Shown here: piece by piece, positions 1-11,639 of the stretch
Layout of the letters: the number at the start of each line of letters is the position of its first letter
How positions within the stretch are numbered: the first letter of the stretch is position 1
Assembly (NCBI GenBank): GCA_028023455.1
Contig: JAQFVV010006341.1
Location: forward strand, 562,001-626,000
Length of the DNA stretch: 64,000 bases
Direction: 5' to 3'
Source: Epiperipatus broadwayi
Lineage: Eukaryota; Onychophora; Udeonychophora; Euonychophora; Peripatidae
Translations under genes and position numbers: made by a program
Notes under the pieces: generated by a model
Told to the model about the DNA's origin: nothing
The model's input: only the letters and a program-made list of their open reading frames with translations
Database searches by the model: none

Positions 1-430
1 TTCTCAGCATTTATGTTTTACTTTTTTTTTTTTTGTATTTGATCATATGTATCTTTTAACATACAAAAAATGTGTCTTCATCAGGGACTGGCATATCATT
101 GTGCATGTATTTCCATGGCCTCATTGCAGAAGGCCATGTTATATAAATGTAAGTGATAGATTTGCAGACAGTTTGAAATTTGATCTTCTTTTAAAGCAGT
201 TTTTTGATGTTATTTAGTTGTTATTTAGTCCTAAACATCAGATGTAATTACAAGGTAAAGCCTTAACTCTGACTATATTTGGTTGATGTACTCTACTATG
301 ATTGATGCTTGGGATTAACCCATTATCATCTGTTGATATACAGTTTTAATTTTCAAATATAAGTTTGACTACTATCAAGAGGTTTTCTGAAGATGGCCAC
401 TCTAATACTGTTTTACTATTTGGAATTGTA
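1..430. other. unannotated upstream DNA
   Basis: AT-rich sequence with no open frame of note and no repeat that recurs in the window. The hammerhead repeat cluster begins just to its right. Confidence 0.5.
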
Positions 431-546
431 GATTTCAGTCTCTCAAACAGGCAAAATTCTCTATACATATTGCCACTGAGTGCAAGCCAGAGTAATCAAT
501 GTATGACAGAAGGCTAATGCATAAAATCCCCATCTAGTGCCTACTC

Positions 547-605
547 ATTCAATATCCCTAGTCTAGTTTTTGGCTTGTGGTCTTCATCAGTGAGGATTCT
601 TAGAT
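547..605 (-). ncRNA. decayed hammerhead ribozyme, family A
   Basis: Read on the minus strand, the CTGATGA box is intact, but the GAAA box has become AAAA and the cleavage-site context is changed (CTAGAC instead of CTAGTC). The motif should be inactive. It is the left arm of the first inverted pair. Confidence 0.6.
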
Positions 606-1063
606 CTTAGAGCACTGCATCTAGATCTTAGAATTTAATGCAACCCTCCAGCAGCCAACTATTATCTCTATTTTACAAAACTATGAGCCTTAAATTGAAA
701 ACACTTTAATGTTTTCACTCCAAGCTCATTAGCTTATATAGTCATATAGATCTGAACTCAGTTCAGTACCTATACATTCTGCTTTAATAACAGTTATAAG
801 CAAGCATAAGAAATGTGATGTTTATTGGCTTAAAACCAATCCTGCCTAATAGGATAGTGGTGGTTATGGTTATTAAAGAACCAAAGTCACCAAAATGTAT
901 AGGTATCGAACTGAGTTCAGACCTATATGACTATGTAAGCTAATGAGCTTAGATAAAAATATTATTTTCAATTTAATACTCATAGTTTTGTAGTTAAGTA
1001 TAAATAAAAGGCGACTGCTGGAGGGTTGCATTAGATCCTAAGATCTAGATGCAGTGCTCTCAG

Positions 1064-1122
1064 ATACAAGGCTCCTCACTGACGAAGGCCACAAACCAGA
1101 AACTTGTCTGGGGATATTGGTT
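1064..1122 (+). ncRNA. hammerhead ribozyme, family A, core boxes present
   Basis: Core boxes are CTGACGA and GAAA. Position 7 of the core is variable in hammerheads, so CTGACGA is acceptable. Stem III is ACTTGT followed by C, giving a GTC cleavage site. Stem I pairs TCCTCA with TGGGGA next to the core. The outer part of stem I and stem II each carry a mismatch compared with the intact copy at 62606-62664. It may be weakly active. Confidence 0.65.
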
Positions 1123-1509
1123 GAGTAGGCACCAGATGGGCATTTTATGCACTAGCCTCCTGTCATCCATTGATTACTCTGGCTTGCACTGAATAGCAGT
1201 ACGTATAGAGTTTTGTTTGTTTTAATAACAGTTATAAGCAAGCATAAGAAATGGTGATCATGTGATGTTATTGACTTAAAACCAATCCTGCCTAATAGGA
1301 TAGTGGTGGCTATGGTTGTTAAAGAACTAAAGTCACAAAAATATAAGCTAATGAGCTTGGATTGAAAAGAATAAATTGGTTTTCAATTTAAGACTCATAG
1401 TTTTGTAGTTTGTAGTGGGTGAAGAAGATTGAAGCTTGTCCATTAAAGTTTTAAGACTTACTATCTTAATATAAACTGAGCACTGATTGCAATCATATGT
1501 GGGAGATGA

Positions 1510-1566
1510 TGATCTGGACCAACTGATGAGTGCTGGTTCAGTATGAAGCATGTATACTGGAGATCA
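1510..1566 (+). ncRNA. hammerhead-like motif, family C copy 1
   Basis: CTGATGA is followed by a six-pair stem II (GTGCTG, loop GTT, CAGTAT, with wobbles). The next box is GAAG instead of GAAA. Outer stem I pairs TGATCT with AGATCA, and inner stem I pairs CCAA with CTGG (ancestrally TTGG). The GAAA defect predicts inactivity. The paired copy at 1962-2019 keeps GAAA. Confidence 0.55.
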
Positions 1567-1961
1567 TTTACCTTTGTCACATGTCGTATCATTTGGTATA
1601 AAATGAGTGCATAACGGTAAGGAATTTTAAGGTCAACGTTCAAGCCATGTCTAATTACATTAGTTTAGTATAGGCAATATATTATATATTTAGCCTGTAT
1701 TCTGCCCATCACTCTTTTGTGTATTTAAATGGACATATTAAGATCCTAAAAGTGAGTTGTCAGAGTGATTTAAAGTCAATACAAATATGACAATAATGTT
1801 GGCATCATCAAGAGCTTTAAGTATTCCCTCATTGAATTTTCAATGATATGAATGACTGAAGAGTTGGAGGGTGAAGTAGATTGAAGCCTGTTCATTAAAG
1901 TTTGAAGATATGTTATCTTAATATAAACTGAGCACTGATTGTATATATGTGTGGTAGATGG

Positions 1962-2019
1962 TGATCTATACTAACTGATGAGTCCCTGGTTCAGCATGAA
2001 ATATGTATATTGGAGATCA
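1962..2019 (+). ncRNA. hammerhead-like motif, family C copy 2
   Basis: CTGATGA and GAAA are both present. Stem III is ATA-TG-TAT, followed by A as the cleavage base. Stem I is CTAA/TTGG next to the core plus TGATCT/AGATCA outside, with an internal loop. Stem II has an extra base and mismatches, so folding is impaired. Compared with copy 1, the two look like decayed descendants of one functional motif. Confidence 0.55.
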
Positions 2020-2239
2020 TTTATTTTTTTCACATGTATGTGGTCATGTGCATCAATTGTATAAGATGGAGTGCAAAGCTGTAGGGAGTTTAAAATTCTG
2101 AGTTCAAGTCCCTTTTAAATATATATTATTTTAAAATAATACTCATATAGAGTTTAAATATATACGTATACAACTTTTATTGATTTGGTCATACGGTATT
2201 ATTTGAAATTAGTTGGTTGCCTACCAAAGTTTATTTTTA

Positions 2240-3500
2240 TTCTATAGCTTCTAGATGAAGAAGTGTGGGAAATGTTTTTACTAATAAAAAAGATTACTAT
2301 TATATGTGGAAAATCTGAGCCATTTGAAATGAAAACTGATGTTAAATAAAAATGCCTACTTACTCCAACTTTGTTTTTGATTTTTATATAGTAGTCTTTG
2401 AAATTGTGTGATTAGAAGCAATTAAATGACATAGGGAGTAAGATGTGGTACAGGTTTGATAGAAGAATTTTTACTGATTTTTATATAGTAATCTTTGAAA
2501 TTGTGTGATTATAAGCAATTAAATGACATAGGGAGTAAGATGTGGTACAGGTTTGATAGAAGAATTTTTACTGATTTTTATATAGTAGTCTTTGAAATTG
2601 TGTGATTATAAGCAATTAAATGACATAGGGAGTAAGATGTGGTACAGGTTTGATAGAAGAATTTTTACTGATTTTTATATAGTAGTCTTTGAAATTGTGT
2701 GATTATAAGCAATTAAATGACATAGGGAGTAAGATGTGGTACAGGTTTGATAGAAGAATTTTTACTGATTTTTATATAGTAGTCTTTGAAATTGTGTGAT
2801 TATAAGCAATTAAATGACATAGGGAGTAAGATGTGGTACAGGTTTGATAGAAGAATTTTTACTGATTTTTATATAGTAGTCTTTGAAATTGTGTGATTAT
2901 AAGCAATTAAATGACATAGGGAGTAAGATGTGGTACAGGTTTGATAGAAGAATTTTTACTGATTTTTATATAGTAGTCTTTGAAATTGTGTGATTATAAG
3001 CAATTAAATGACATAGGGAGTAAGATGTGGTACAGGTTTGATAGAAGAATTTTTACTGATTTTTATATAGTAGTCTTTGAAATTGTGTGATTATAAGCAA
3101 TTAAATGACATAGGGAGTAAGATGTGGTACAGGTTTGATAGAAGAATTTTTACTATAAAGAACTTCATCTTTTTGGGTTCTGGATTACAGTATGCTGATG
3201 ATTTTGCTATTCTAGACAATTCAAAAGAATAAAGTTTTTGGAATTAATTATGAAAAAACTCTAATCCTTATCAGCCCATGATGAAAAAAAAATCCTCAGA
3301 AACTTTTATCTTGGATGATTATCAATTTGAGATTATAAAAACCAACTTAAATATACTGGTCTTTTTAAATAGAGATGGGGAGTTAGATGTTGAGCACAGA
3401 TTTCAATGTGCGTCTGTTATTATTAATATGTTAAACAATAAGTATTTTATCACAACCTCAGTAACTATTGACTTAAATTAGATTGATGCATGTAGGACTA
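2240..3500 (+). pseudogene. non-LTR retrotransposon reverse-transcriptase relic
   Basis: Conceptual translation just before the minisatellite gives KCLLTPTLFLIFI, the usual QGC-x-LSPTLF RT block. After the minisatellite comes QYADDFAILDN, the YADD catalytic block. Further on, VEHRFQCASVIINML (about 3393-3437) resembles the conserved RxxCAS stretch downstream of the RT in RTE/CR1-like LINEs. Frames are broken by stops. The minisatellite at 2378-3153 lies between the two RT blocks. This is a dead LINE fragment on the plus strand, truncated at both ends. Confidence 0.7.
2378..3153. repeat. minisatellite, 8 copies of a 97-bp unit
   Basis: Units start at 2378, 2475, 2572, 2669, 2766, 2863, 2960 and 3057, exactly 97 bp apart. 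Copies 1 and 2 differ from the rest by single bases (gattag for gattat; gtaatc for gtagtc). Copies 3-8 look identical, so the expansion is recent. The unit is the segment between two RT motifs of the surrounding LINE relic. Confidence 0.97.
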
Positions 3501-4464
3501 ATATTTTATTCAATTTATTAGCTAAAGGCGAGATTTGTACATTCATCAAAAAAACATAAAGACCTTAGAAAAATTTCATTTAAGAATGCTCTGCAAAATT
3601 TTAAAAATATAATATCAAGATTATAACACCAATTAATATGTTCTTCAATTAATTTTTTATTACAGAATCTATTATTGAAAAAATTACATCTTCATTGAGT
3701 CTGGGATAAGAAATGAATAAAGCGGTGAATTTGAGTATGGTTTTCATAGAGGAGGCGTATCAAGCTTGCATCCCAAAAATTATTCCAAAGGCATTAAAAG
3801 GAAATGCAGTATTGATTATTGTCATTAAAAGACATAATTAAGGCTATAATTTAATGGAGAGTCACAATTAGACGTGGTACTGAAGTATTTCAGAAAAAAA
3901 AGTTTTCAGCAGAAATGAAAAGATAACAACAGGAAATGTCGAATAAACAGTATAATGGACAAGTGTGTTCTATATATAGATATATTTGTATTTAATACAT
4001 TGGTTAATTAACTTTCCTGAGGCTAAACAAGGTTTTTCTATTAAACTTTACAATAACTCTTTTGTTTTATTTAATTTCAGGAAAGTCAATTAATAATTTA
4101 TTTTCTGGGAATATCAAAAAGGTAAAAGTTATCTTTGTGTAGATAGATATAATCTCTTTATTTTTATTTTATTTCCAGTCTGATGTACATTGTCTAATTG
4201 TTATGCTTTATAAAAGCATTGGAATTCCTTTTTATATCGTAATGTTTTCAGTTTTTATTGTTAATACTTATTAACCAAAAATATTCTGTTGCCATTACCA
4301 GACTTTGAATTCCATTACAATGTGGATGGATTGTTGAATTCTTTTACTTCTGTTTATTCAGTAGATATTGCTCATATTTTATTTTTTATATATAAAAAAT
4401 ATTTGCAGTTTTCGTTATTGTACTGTATGTGATTATTTTTATTATTATTATATTAGCCGTCGTA
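3501..4464. other. unannotated intergenic DNA
   Basis: AT-rich with scattered stops in all frames. It may include more of the LINE relic, but I see no further motif. Confidence 0.4.
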
Positions 4465-5036
4465 ATTCAATGCATTTGCCTGAAGGTTTGTGATAATGGT
4501 ATTTTAGATGTGATAATACGTTGTACTATTCCCACCATCTATCATTAAATGTTGCATGTCTAGAGAATTTTAAACTTTATTTAAACTTTTCAAATACAAA
4601 CAATACAGGTTAGTAGACTACACATTTCAAGTCATATTTTTTCCCACTCTTCTTCAGGTGTTACTGGCCTGTCCACTAACAATACTAGCATAGAAGTCAA
4701 ACTTACACTTTTAGAATCTTGAACATTGGATTCTATGACAACCCTCTAATTACCTCAGTTGGTTAGAGCATTGCCTTAAAATTTGACATTCAAGAATCTA
4801 AAGGTCAACTCCTATGCTAGTATTGTTAGTGATCAGGCCAGAAACACCTGAAGAGGAATGGAAAATACCACTTGAAATGCAGGGTCTATTAACCAGTGTT
4901 GTCTATTTTTACTTTATTACTAACAGTTTTTTTGTATTTGAAAAGTTTAAATAAACTTTAAAATTTTCTAGACATTCAACATTATATGACAGATTATGGA
5001 AATAGTCCAACATATTATAGCATTTATTCAATGCAT
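4465..5036. mobile_element. PLE terminal-repeat hairpin with 11-bp TSD
   Basis: The insertion (4476-5025) is flanked by perfect direct repeats attcaatgcat at 4465-4475 and 5026-5036. The left half is a minus-strand copy and the right half a plus-strand copy of the same 3'-terminal sequence found beside the PLE coding relics at 9.9-13.6 kb. Shared blocks include the CAGTTGGTTAGAGCATTGCC A-box-like segment, the ACACCTGAAGA block and the TCTAGACATTCAACAT end. No coding part remains. Confidence 0.85.
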
Positions 5037-6598
5037 GATTTTCACATGGTTAATGCATATTTATTCCTGGAATTTGGTAGATATTTCCTATATTTTAAAA
5101 AAATGCTTACAATTTTGATTATTATATCGCATGTAATTATTTTTATTTATTATTTTTATTTTTTGTATTAACCTTTGTAAATTTTTTCACTGTATGTTTT
5201 GCCATGATTAATGTGTATATACATATTGTCTTACTTTTAGAATTTGATAACTATTATGAATAATTCTTCATTCAAGTCTCTTCTTGTTTTGAATTATTTC
5301 ATTTAATTATTTGTTTGTTTATAATCATATATTGTGTAATTAATAAAATAATAATAATTATTATATAATTTAGATCTTAAATAATTTTATAATAGTCTTA
5401 AATTTAAATATTTTCAATTAGTTTAAATTCATTCTGTTTATATGTATTTTTTGTTTGTTTATTATTGTCTTTAATTATTATAGAATGTGCACAGTTGTAT
5501 TCTATTTTATCATTTTTTATGTGCAATCTGTAATAAGCTATATGCTATTGTTTTGCATTTAAATAAATGAATTATTATTGTTGTTGTTGTTATGCCTTTT
5601 ATCTTTTTATCCTCCTGCTATTTAATAATAATGTACATTTCTCACACTTTCTCCTTTAATCTCTCTGAATACTTTTTCAGTTCTTCTAGAGAATGTTCTC
5701 ACTTTTTGTTAACTCTCTAATTGTTCTTGATATATGTTTGTTTTTTGTTACCTCAGATAGTTGAAGTACTAAAGATGCAATCTCTTATTCAATATATTGC
5801 AATGCAATTGTTTATCTGCATTTCTTAATTCATTTATTTCAAAATTCCTTTCGTTTTGAAGGTGATTTAACATCAATGCTTTCTCATAGATAGTTTTTTG
5901 TGTTATCTTTATATAATTGCTATCTTTTAATTGTTTTTTTAAGTTTTTTTCTACTCCATCTATTATTTCCTTTTTCATTTCTAATTTTATTTTCATCTCT
6001 TTTATTTTACTTTTATTTCTTATTGTTATTCTTTGATCTTACATTTTATTTTGAAATTGTTTGTTATTCTTTTATATATATTACATCATGAGATTTATGA
6101 AGTTTATCTGAATTCACTTTGAGAGTCTTTGAATTTATTTTATGATTCACTGAAATTCTTTTTCATTTCATTTTACTAAAAGTACTAACTATGGACTGTC
6201 TCCAATAGTGAAGGCCATCTCATATTACAATCATATAATTCACTGCATCAGTACTAATCTAATAAACCCAGATTAACCTGTGATCTTTAGTTCAAGTTAA
6301 AAATTAATTAGATACACATTTAAAAACCATTAGTGAATGGCCAGTTGAGTTGACTATATGGAATGTACTTAAAAAGAAAAATCCTAACTTGTTTGTAACA
6401 TGAAAAAATATAATGCATAAGCAACCTGGATTTGAACTCAAACTCTTAAGTATAACAAACAAATGTGATAAACATTAATTTATGATGCTTTCATCTTATC
6501 TTGTCACTACTTGAATTCTTGCTTAAGAGATTTCCAGAGTTTTTTTTGCAGGTTACCTCGAGATTTTTTAAAGACATTTACTATATTTATTGTGATAT
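5037..6598. other. unannotated intergenic DNA
   Basis: Strongly T-rich stretches produce short chance frames. A fragment at about 6420-6440 resembles a minus-strand tRNA B box but has no convincing tRNA fold. No gene seen. Confidence 0.4.
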
Positions 6599-7797
6599 TC
6601 ATAAAGGGTTGTTGTCGATGAACCAACATATCCCACTGGATGGTGCTGTTTTCACGCTAAAACACATAAAAATACCGTTTCCGCGGCCAACACGTTCGAA
6701 CCTGCGTTTTCTATAATACAACCTTTTTGTTGTACTACAGATTGCAGGCCGCTATGTCACATCACAGTACAGCATGTATGTTTATGCAGCAAATACATTT
6801 TCCCAATTTGCACAGTTTATAAAAAGGTTACGGCTTGGGGAGAGGATGTGTTTTTTTTTTAATTGGATGGAAATATTATTTTCATTGTATTTTTATTTTT
6901 ATTTTAAAGTATTGAAATGTTCAGATTTTGTAAAGTAATAATTAACAGACTTTTTACACTGTAGTGTATTGAAGTTTTAAGTAGTAAATGTTGATGAGAT
7001 ATATGTATAAAGTGAATTGGAATTAGGTAATGCGTCAAGTAAAGAACTGTTCGTAACATTTCCACAAGACATTTTAACATTGTACCGTGTGTATATTTTT
7101 GAAATAAAAAAGAGCATTAACACAAAAATATCTAGTAAGAAAAGTACAATTGTACACTGTTTTTTTAAATGTCATAAAAAGCATAAACATTTTATATATA
7201 TATTTGTCGTTGCTTAAAAAAGTTTTAGTTTCTTTTCTCTAACTACTGTTATACTTTGTTGAATATAGTTTACGTTTATTGTTATCATTTATTTTATAGA
7301 TGTTAATAAAAAAAATATTTACAAAAAAAAGATTTTGATATTTTTTATTTTAACCGTAAACCTAACCCTAAAGCTAACCCTAAACTAACCCTAAACCTAA
7401 CCGTAACAACTTTTACTTTTAGTTGTCATTCTATTTGAAATAAAAAATAGTGGTAAACAACAAAAAAAAATCCATAACCCCAGTAAAAAAATCTCCGATA
7501 GAAAAATGATTTTTCTAATAAAAAGAAAACTAAAAAAGACGAATCAAATTGTAATTTTTTTATTTTATTTTACATTTATTATTATCATTTAATTTGTATA
7601 CGTTAATAAAAAATAATATTTAAAATTAAATAATATTTAAAAAAGACAATTTTCTTTTGTTTTTATTTTCGCATTACAAAAAACACATCAAAATGATTAT
7701 AATTAACGGCCCGTGAATGATCATATTTTATAGTTTTAGCGTGGTAACTGCGCCATCCAGTGGGATATGGTTGCTCATCGACGACAGCCTCATAAAG
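6599..7797. mobile_element. nonautonomous DNA transposon with long TIRs and 8-bp TSD
   Basis: The 1183-bp element (6607-7789) is flanked by tcataaag at 6599-6606 and 7790-7797. Its ends are imperfect inverted repeats of nearly 60 bp. Both begin GG(C/T)TGT(C/T)GTCGATGA and share ATCCCACTGGATGG and CACGCTAAAAC. The interior encodes nothing recognisable. It has two similar blocks (about 7250-7320 and 7560-7630) and a degenerate CCCTAA-like run. An 8-bp TSD fits hAT- or P-type transposases, but the superfamily is not settled. Confidence 0.85.
7355..7406. repeat. degenerate telomere-like CCTAAA/CCCTAA array
   Basis: About seven imperfect copies of (A)CC(C)TAAA lie inside the TIR transposon. The position within a mobile element argues against a true interstitial telomere. 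Confidence 0.7.
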
Positions 7798-8519
7798 TGT
7801 TGTATTTGAAAAGCCTCATAAAGTGTTGTATTTAATTCAAGGTCAAAACTTTCAATATTGACATACTGTAGCTTTCTTTTATATTCTAGCCACAATTATA
7901 TCCTACTACTGAAAGCAATCAATATTGAACTTTAGAGTATATCATAAAATTCACTTTCTAATGTGACTGATAATGGCAAAAACCATAAGCTGTACTAAGG
8001 ATGGGTATTCGAGGTTTATTGGTTATTCAAGTTTGCAATAGATGGCGCTAAAATAGGATGAAGGGCCTGGTCTTGGAATCATATGAGTAAGCTTATAAGG
8101 AAGCCATATGATGTTATTGGTGTAATATATACTTATTGTATCCTTCTCCATCTACTATCTTAAATAGTCTTTTCTGTTCACTCACATGTTTTTAAATAAA
8201 TAAATAATTACATGGCTTTATTCCGCATATGTTCAAAAAAGTTTGAGCTCTGTTGCAATCCATGGATTTTAAGTCACAGAATCTGCCACTTTACCAGTGC
8301 ACCAAATCACATAGGGCACCTCCCCTTTACGATAATGAATGTAACGTTGCAACATCCAGCAAGCTGAAGATTATAATGATCAGTCTTACAACTTTACCAT
8401 TATTTAGTATACTAGATTATTCTTAAATGAAAAATGAAGTAAGTCTTTATGTTGCTTTGATAAGAAATCCATATCTGATTTCTATACTTTGGCAATATAA
8501 CAGTTCAGTAAATAACTAA
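7798..8519. other. unannotated intergenic DNA
   Basis: A short direct duplication of GCCTCATAAAGTGTTGTATTT occurs at the transposon's right flank (about 7787 and 7813). On the minus strand near 8270-8330 there is a weak tRNA-like segment without a convincing cloverleaf. Nothing else is recognised. Confidence 0.4.
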
Positions 8520-8850
8520 TTTAATTTCAACGCATTAAATGTAACATTAGCTTTTGGCAGTTTGTGCTACACATTAACATCCAAGCTTCCAAGATATTTA
8601 AGTTAATTCACATTCTCAAGTCGATAATCTTTCAAAGCTCAAAGTTGTTGAAGATTTTTCTTCCATCACACCTTATACATCAACTGAGTTTTTTTATTTT
8701 TAACATTAAATATTCAATCAAATTCTAACAGGTTGCATTCAAAACATTTAATAACATTCAGTATATTAGCCTCTGAATTGTCATAAATATCACTACCATT
8801 AGTAAGTTATATATCTAGAAACGATGAGACATAAGGTCTAATTTTTGTTT
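8520..8850 (-). pseudogene. LINE relic, post-RT segment
   Basis: Minus-strand conceptual translation across stops gives LLNVLNATC followed by KIKK and, further on, LNILEAWMLMCSTNCQKL. This order recalls the region after the YADD motif in RTE/CR1-like LINEs (DLQ-LLNxL ... INxKKT ... YLG). The fragment is short and heavily mutated. Confidence 0.4.
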
Positions 8851-9429
8851 TTATTTATTTTAAATTGTAAATAGTAACATTAAACTTATACATTCCCTCA
8901 ATTTCTGCTTTATGAAGTCACCTACAAATAAATACTTCTATTTATGGAAATTCAGTAAAAATAAAAAAAAACAATATTAATTTTCTTTAGCCTTCCATAA
9001 GAGCTTGCAGCAGTTATGTTAAGAAATATTCTTAGATTATTTCTGAACATCAGTGTTACATGTTTTTATCTCATAATATTAAAAATAATTTATTCACTAT
9101 TTTAAACACTTTTTAGCAAAAATCTTTTATTGTACCTCTATGCATACTTAATCTTATGTTTTGACTGCCTTGCAATCTTCTTCGGAGCCAATAAATTAAA
9201 GTAAAATTGTCTCTGAAAAAAATTGCAGAATGGTTGAAATATAAGACTGTGTATGCTTATAAGTACAATAAAAGGTGTTCAAAGTAGGGAATAAATTGCA
9301 TTTATATAAGATTTTACAGCGAAATAAAGGAATGGTGAATTTGGTAATATTTCTGAATATTAAAAATACTGTAAAAGCTAAAGATTTTTTTAGTGCATTT
9401 TTATTTTTAAGTGCACTTATGTGAATTAA
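8851..9429. other. unannotated intergenic DNA
   Basis: AT-rich, with no recognised gene or repeat. Confidence 0.4.
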
Positions 9430-9815
9430 GGTGTTTAGACCATTAAACATCATATGATCACCATTTCCTATGCTTACACAAGCTATTAAAACAGAGACAA
9501 ACTCTCCATAGAGTAGTGCCACTCGGTGCAGGCCAGAGTAATCAATGAGATGCAAGAAGGTAAAATCTGGATGATAGAGGGTTGCATTAGATCCTACAAT
9601 CTATGTGCAGTGTTCTCAAATTCAAGGCTTCTCGCTGATGAAAGCAATAAGCTAGAAACTGGTCTGAAGATATTGGATGAGTACGCTTTAGATAGTGATT
9701 TAATGCACAAACCTTCTTACATCAGTGATTTAATGCACAAACCTTCTTACATCCATTGATTACTTGGGCTTGCACTATATTACTGTATGGAGGATTTTAT
9801 CCTCTATAATAAATG
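9430..9815. mobile_element. hammerhead element, family A, inverted pair
   Basis: A short minus-strand 3' segment (about 9437-9545) meets a plus-strand copy running through the hammerhead to about 9800. A 30-bp tandem duplication (GTGATTTAATGCACAAACC...) lies at about 9697-9757. TSDs are not clear. Confidence 0.7.
9620..9678 (+). ncRNA. hammerhead ribozyme, family A, core intact but stems weakened
   Basis: CTGATGA, GAAA and CTGGTC are all present. Stem II is AGC/GCT with a five-base loop. The inner part of stem I (TTCTCG against TGAAGA) has lost several pairs. The core is complete; activity is doubtful. Confidence 0.6.
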
Positions 9816-10200
9816 TGTTAAATTAATTTTTTGTTTTCTTTTAAATTTTTAGAAATTAGAAAAGAAGAAAATATACTTAGTGTTTTCCTGAAGGTTTGTG
9901 ATGATTGGACTATTTCCATCATCTAATGTGTGTATTGAATGTCTTTAGAAAAATCTAACTTTATTTAAATATTACAAATACATTCAACTGTTAGTAATAG
10001 TACATCAAACGGATTAGTATATGCACATTTCAAGAGGTATTAGTCTTCTCTCTTTTTCAGGTGTTGCTGGCCTGACCAGTGACAGTACTATCATGGAATT
10101 CAAACCTGGGTCCTTAGATTCTGGATTATTGAAATTTTAAGGTAATAATCTAACCAACTGAGCCATCCTGCCAAAGGCAACAGTCAGTAGAAATTTCATA

Positions 10201-11600
10201 TACTTATCTATGAGGTTCCTCCTGATTTCTCCACTTTTTCCTAAGAGCAAAGTTGGTTAGTGGTTTCCATACATTAGGCATAGTCATCCTAGGTTGGCTT
10301 ATAGGATTTTTTGCCATTGTCATATGAGAAGTTTCTTCAAATTTTCTTCTTTGTACCTTTTCTTCTCTATCTAATATTTTTGTAATTTCCCAATTGAACA
10401 TATGTTCATTGGCACATACATGGTCTGCTACCTTAGACACATCTGTTTTCTCTTCTTATCATCAAATGCTTTTCATTTTGGTGACTGGTCTCACCAATAT
10501 ATATTCTTTTCACATTCACATGGTATTTCATAAATGCAGTTTTTTTCAGCATTTCAAGTTTAGTCTCTGTAGATGTCAGAATTCCTCATAGGGTGGTATG
10601 GCTCTGGAAAGCTGTTCTGATGTTATACTGATTGCAGATTTTCCTTAATTTGTCTGCTATTTTTGTAATATATGGGTACACTTCAGTGCCAAAATGTACC
10701 AATAATTGTCTTTTCTCTTGATAGTTCTTTTTGCTGTCTATTTAATGTTTTTTTAATAACAGCTGATGGATAACCATTTTTCACAAGAGTTTGTTCTATA
10801 TAGATCTTTTCTTGTCCAAATTGCACAAAATTCTTTTTCTCTGTTCCATAGTCATAGTATAACTCCATGTTTTGTGTTTCTGGTTTGATTCTGGTATGAC
10901 TGGATGTATAGGCTAGGTATTTTCCTGTATGTATAGGTTTTTGGTATACTGTAATTTTGATTTTGCCATGAGGGAGTCTTGTCACAACAACATCTAAGAA
11001 TGCCAATTTTATTCTTGTTCTGATTCTATTGTGAATTTAATTGAAGGGGATATGTTGTTGATGTGTTTCCCGAAAGTTTGCAGCAGTGCTCCATCATGTG
11101 GCCATACAACAAATATATCATCCATGTAGTGAAGCCAAACCTTAGATGGATATGGAGTAATTTTTATGGCTAAGGTTTCAAGTTCTTCCATGTAAATATT
11201 GCTAACTAAGGGAGACAATGGTGAATCCATAACCATTCCTTGATTTTTTGGGAAGAATTCTGTTTTTATATTGAAAGTAGGTTATTTTATGCAGAATGTT
11301 AATACTTCCATATACTATCAACAGGAAGAGCTGTTCTGGTTTGTAAACTATTATCACCATTTAATCTTTTCCTTACAATACACAATGCTTCTTCATATAG
11401 TACATTCATAAATAAACTTTCCACAGCAATGCTTTCAATTTTCATGTTCATGATTAATTCTACAAAGTGTCTAGAATCCCTGACAAAGAACTGGTTTTCT
11501 TTTGAGAAGAAATCTTGTCAAATTTTGGCAAGGTGAATCTCTAGAACTAATAATAGGTCTTAATGGACATGATCCTTGTGGATTTTAGGTAGACCATAAA
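10201..11600 (-). pseudogene. PLE RT and GIY-YIG endonuclease relic, minus copy
   Basis: Reading from 11600 leftwards, translation shows the GLPKIHK block, then SPLVSNIYMEELE (motif B region), WLHYMDDIFVVWP (catalytic YxDD), GYPSAVIKKTLNRQ, a decayed GIY-YIG core (YILVRP where the plus copy keeps YIGET), and the C-terminal HVCANEHMFNWEITKIL ... RKKWRNQ segment ending at 10204. This order is that of Penelope-like elements. Several frameshifts and stops, plus a deletion near 11500-11560 compared with the plus copy, make it a pseudogene. Confidence 0.88.
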
Positions 11601-11639
11601 GATGAGGATGATGTTATTTTACTTTTTTTCTGAATCATA

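Larger units (their letters stand above)
431..1415. mobile_element. hammerhead retrozyme-like element, family A, inverted and tandem copies
   Basis: The left part (about 431-775) is a minus-strand copy of a noncoding repeat. It is followed by a plus-strand copy (about 776-1215) and a partial second plus copy (about 1216-1415). The tandem spacing is about 437 bp, measured between the repeated starts at 786 and 1223. The unit contains a palindromic block around GAACTGAGTTCAG, a block near GGAGGGTTGCATTAGATCC, and a hammerhead motif. No protein is encoded. The family recurs at 9.4, 13.8, 18.8, 22, 30.2, 59.2 and 62.5 kb. Retrozyme-like identity is inferred from the hammerhead, the unit size of about 440-454 bp and the tandem arrangement. 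Confidence 0.75.
1411..2120 (+). repeat. tandem dimer of a second hammerhead repeat (family C) with B-box-like segments
   Basis: Two diverged copies of a block of about 250 bp lie at about 1415-1650 and 1861-2120; their CTGATGA boxes are 452 bp apart. Each copy carries a hammerhead-like motif. About 60-70 bases further on, each has a segment resembling a tRNA B box (GTTCAAGCC in copy 1, GAGTTCAAGTCCC in copy 2). The period is close to the 454 bp tandem period of family A, which suggests the same replication style. No coding capacity is visible. Confidence 0.6.

Noticed and set aside
2378-3153. regular repeat array that could suggest CRISPR
   Set aside because: Units are identical and contiguous with no variable spacers; the host is eukaryotic. 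It is a minisatellite.
4740-4820. tRNA gene in the PLE hairpin
   Set aside because: A- and B-box-like blocks are present but acceptor and other stems do not pair; it is part of the repeat.
7355-7406. interstitial telomere
   Set aside because: Degenerate and inside a TIR transposon, so it moves with the element.
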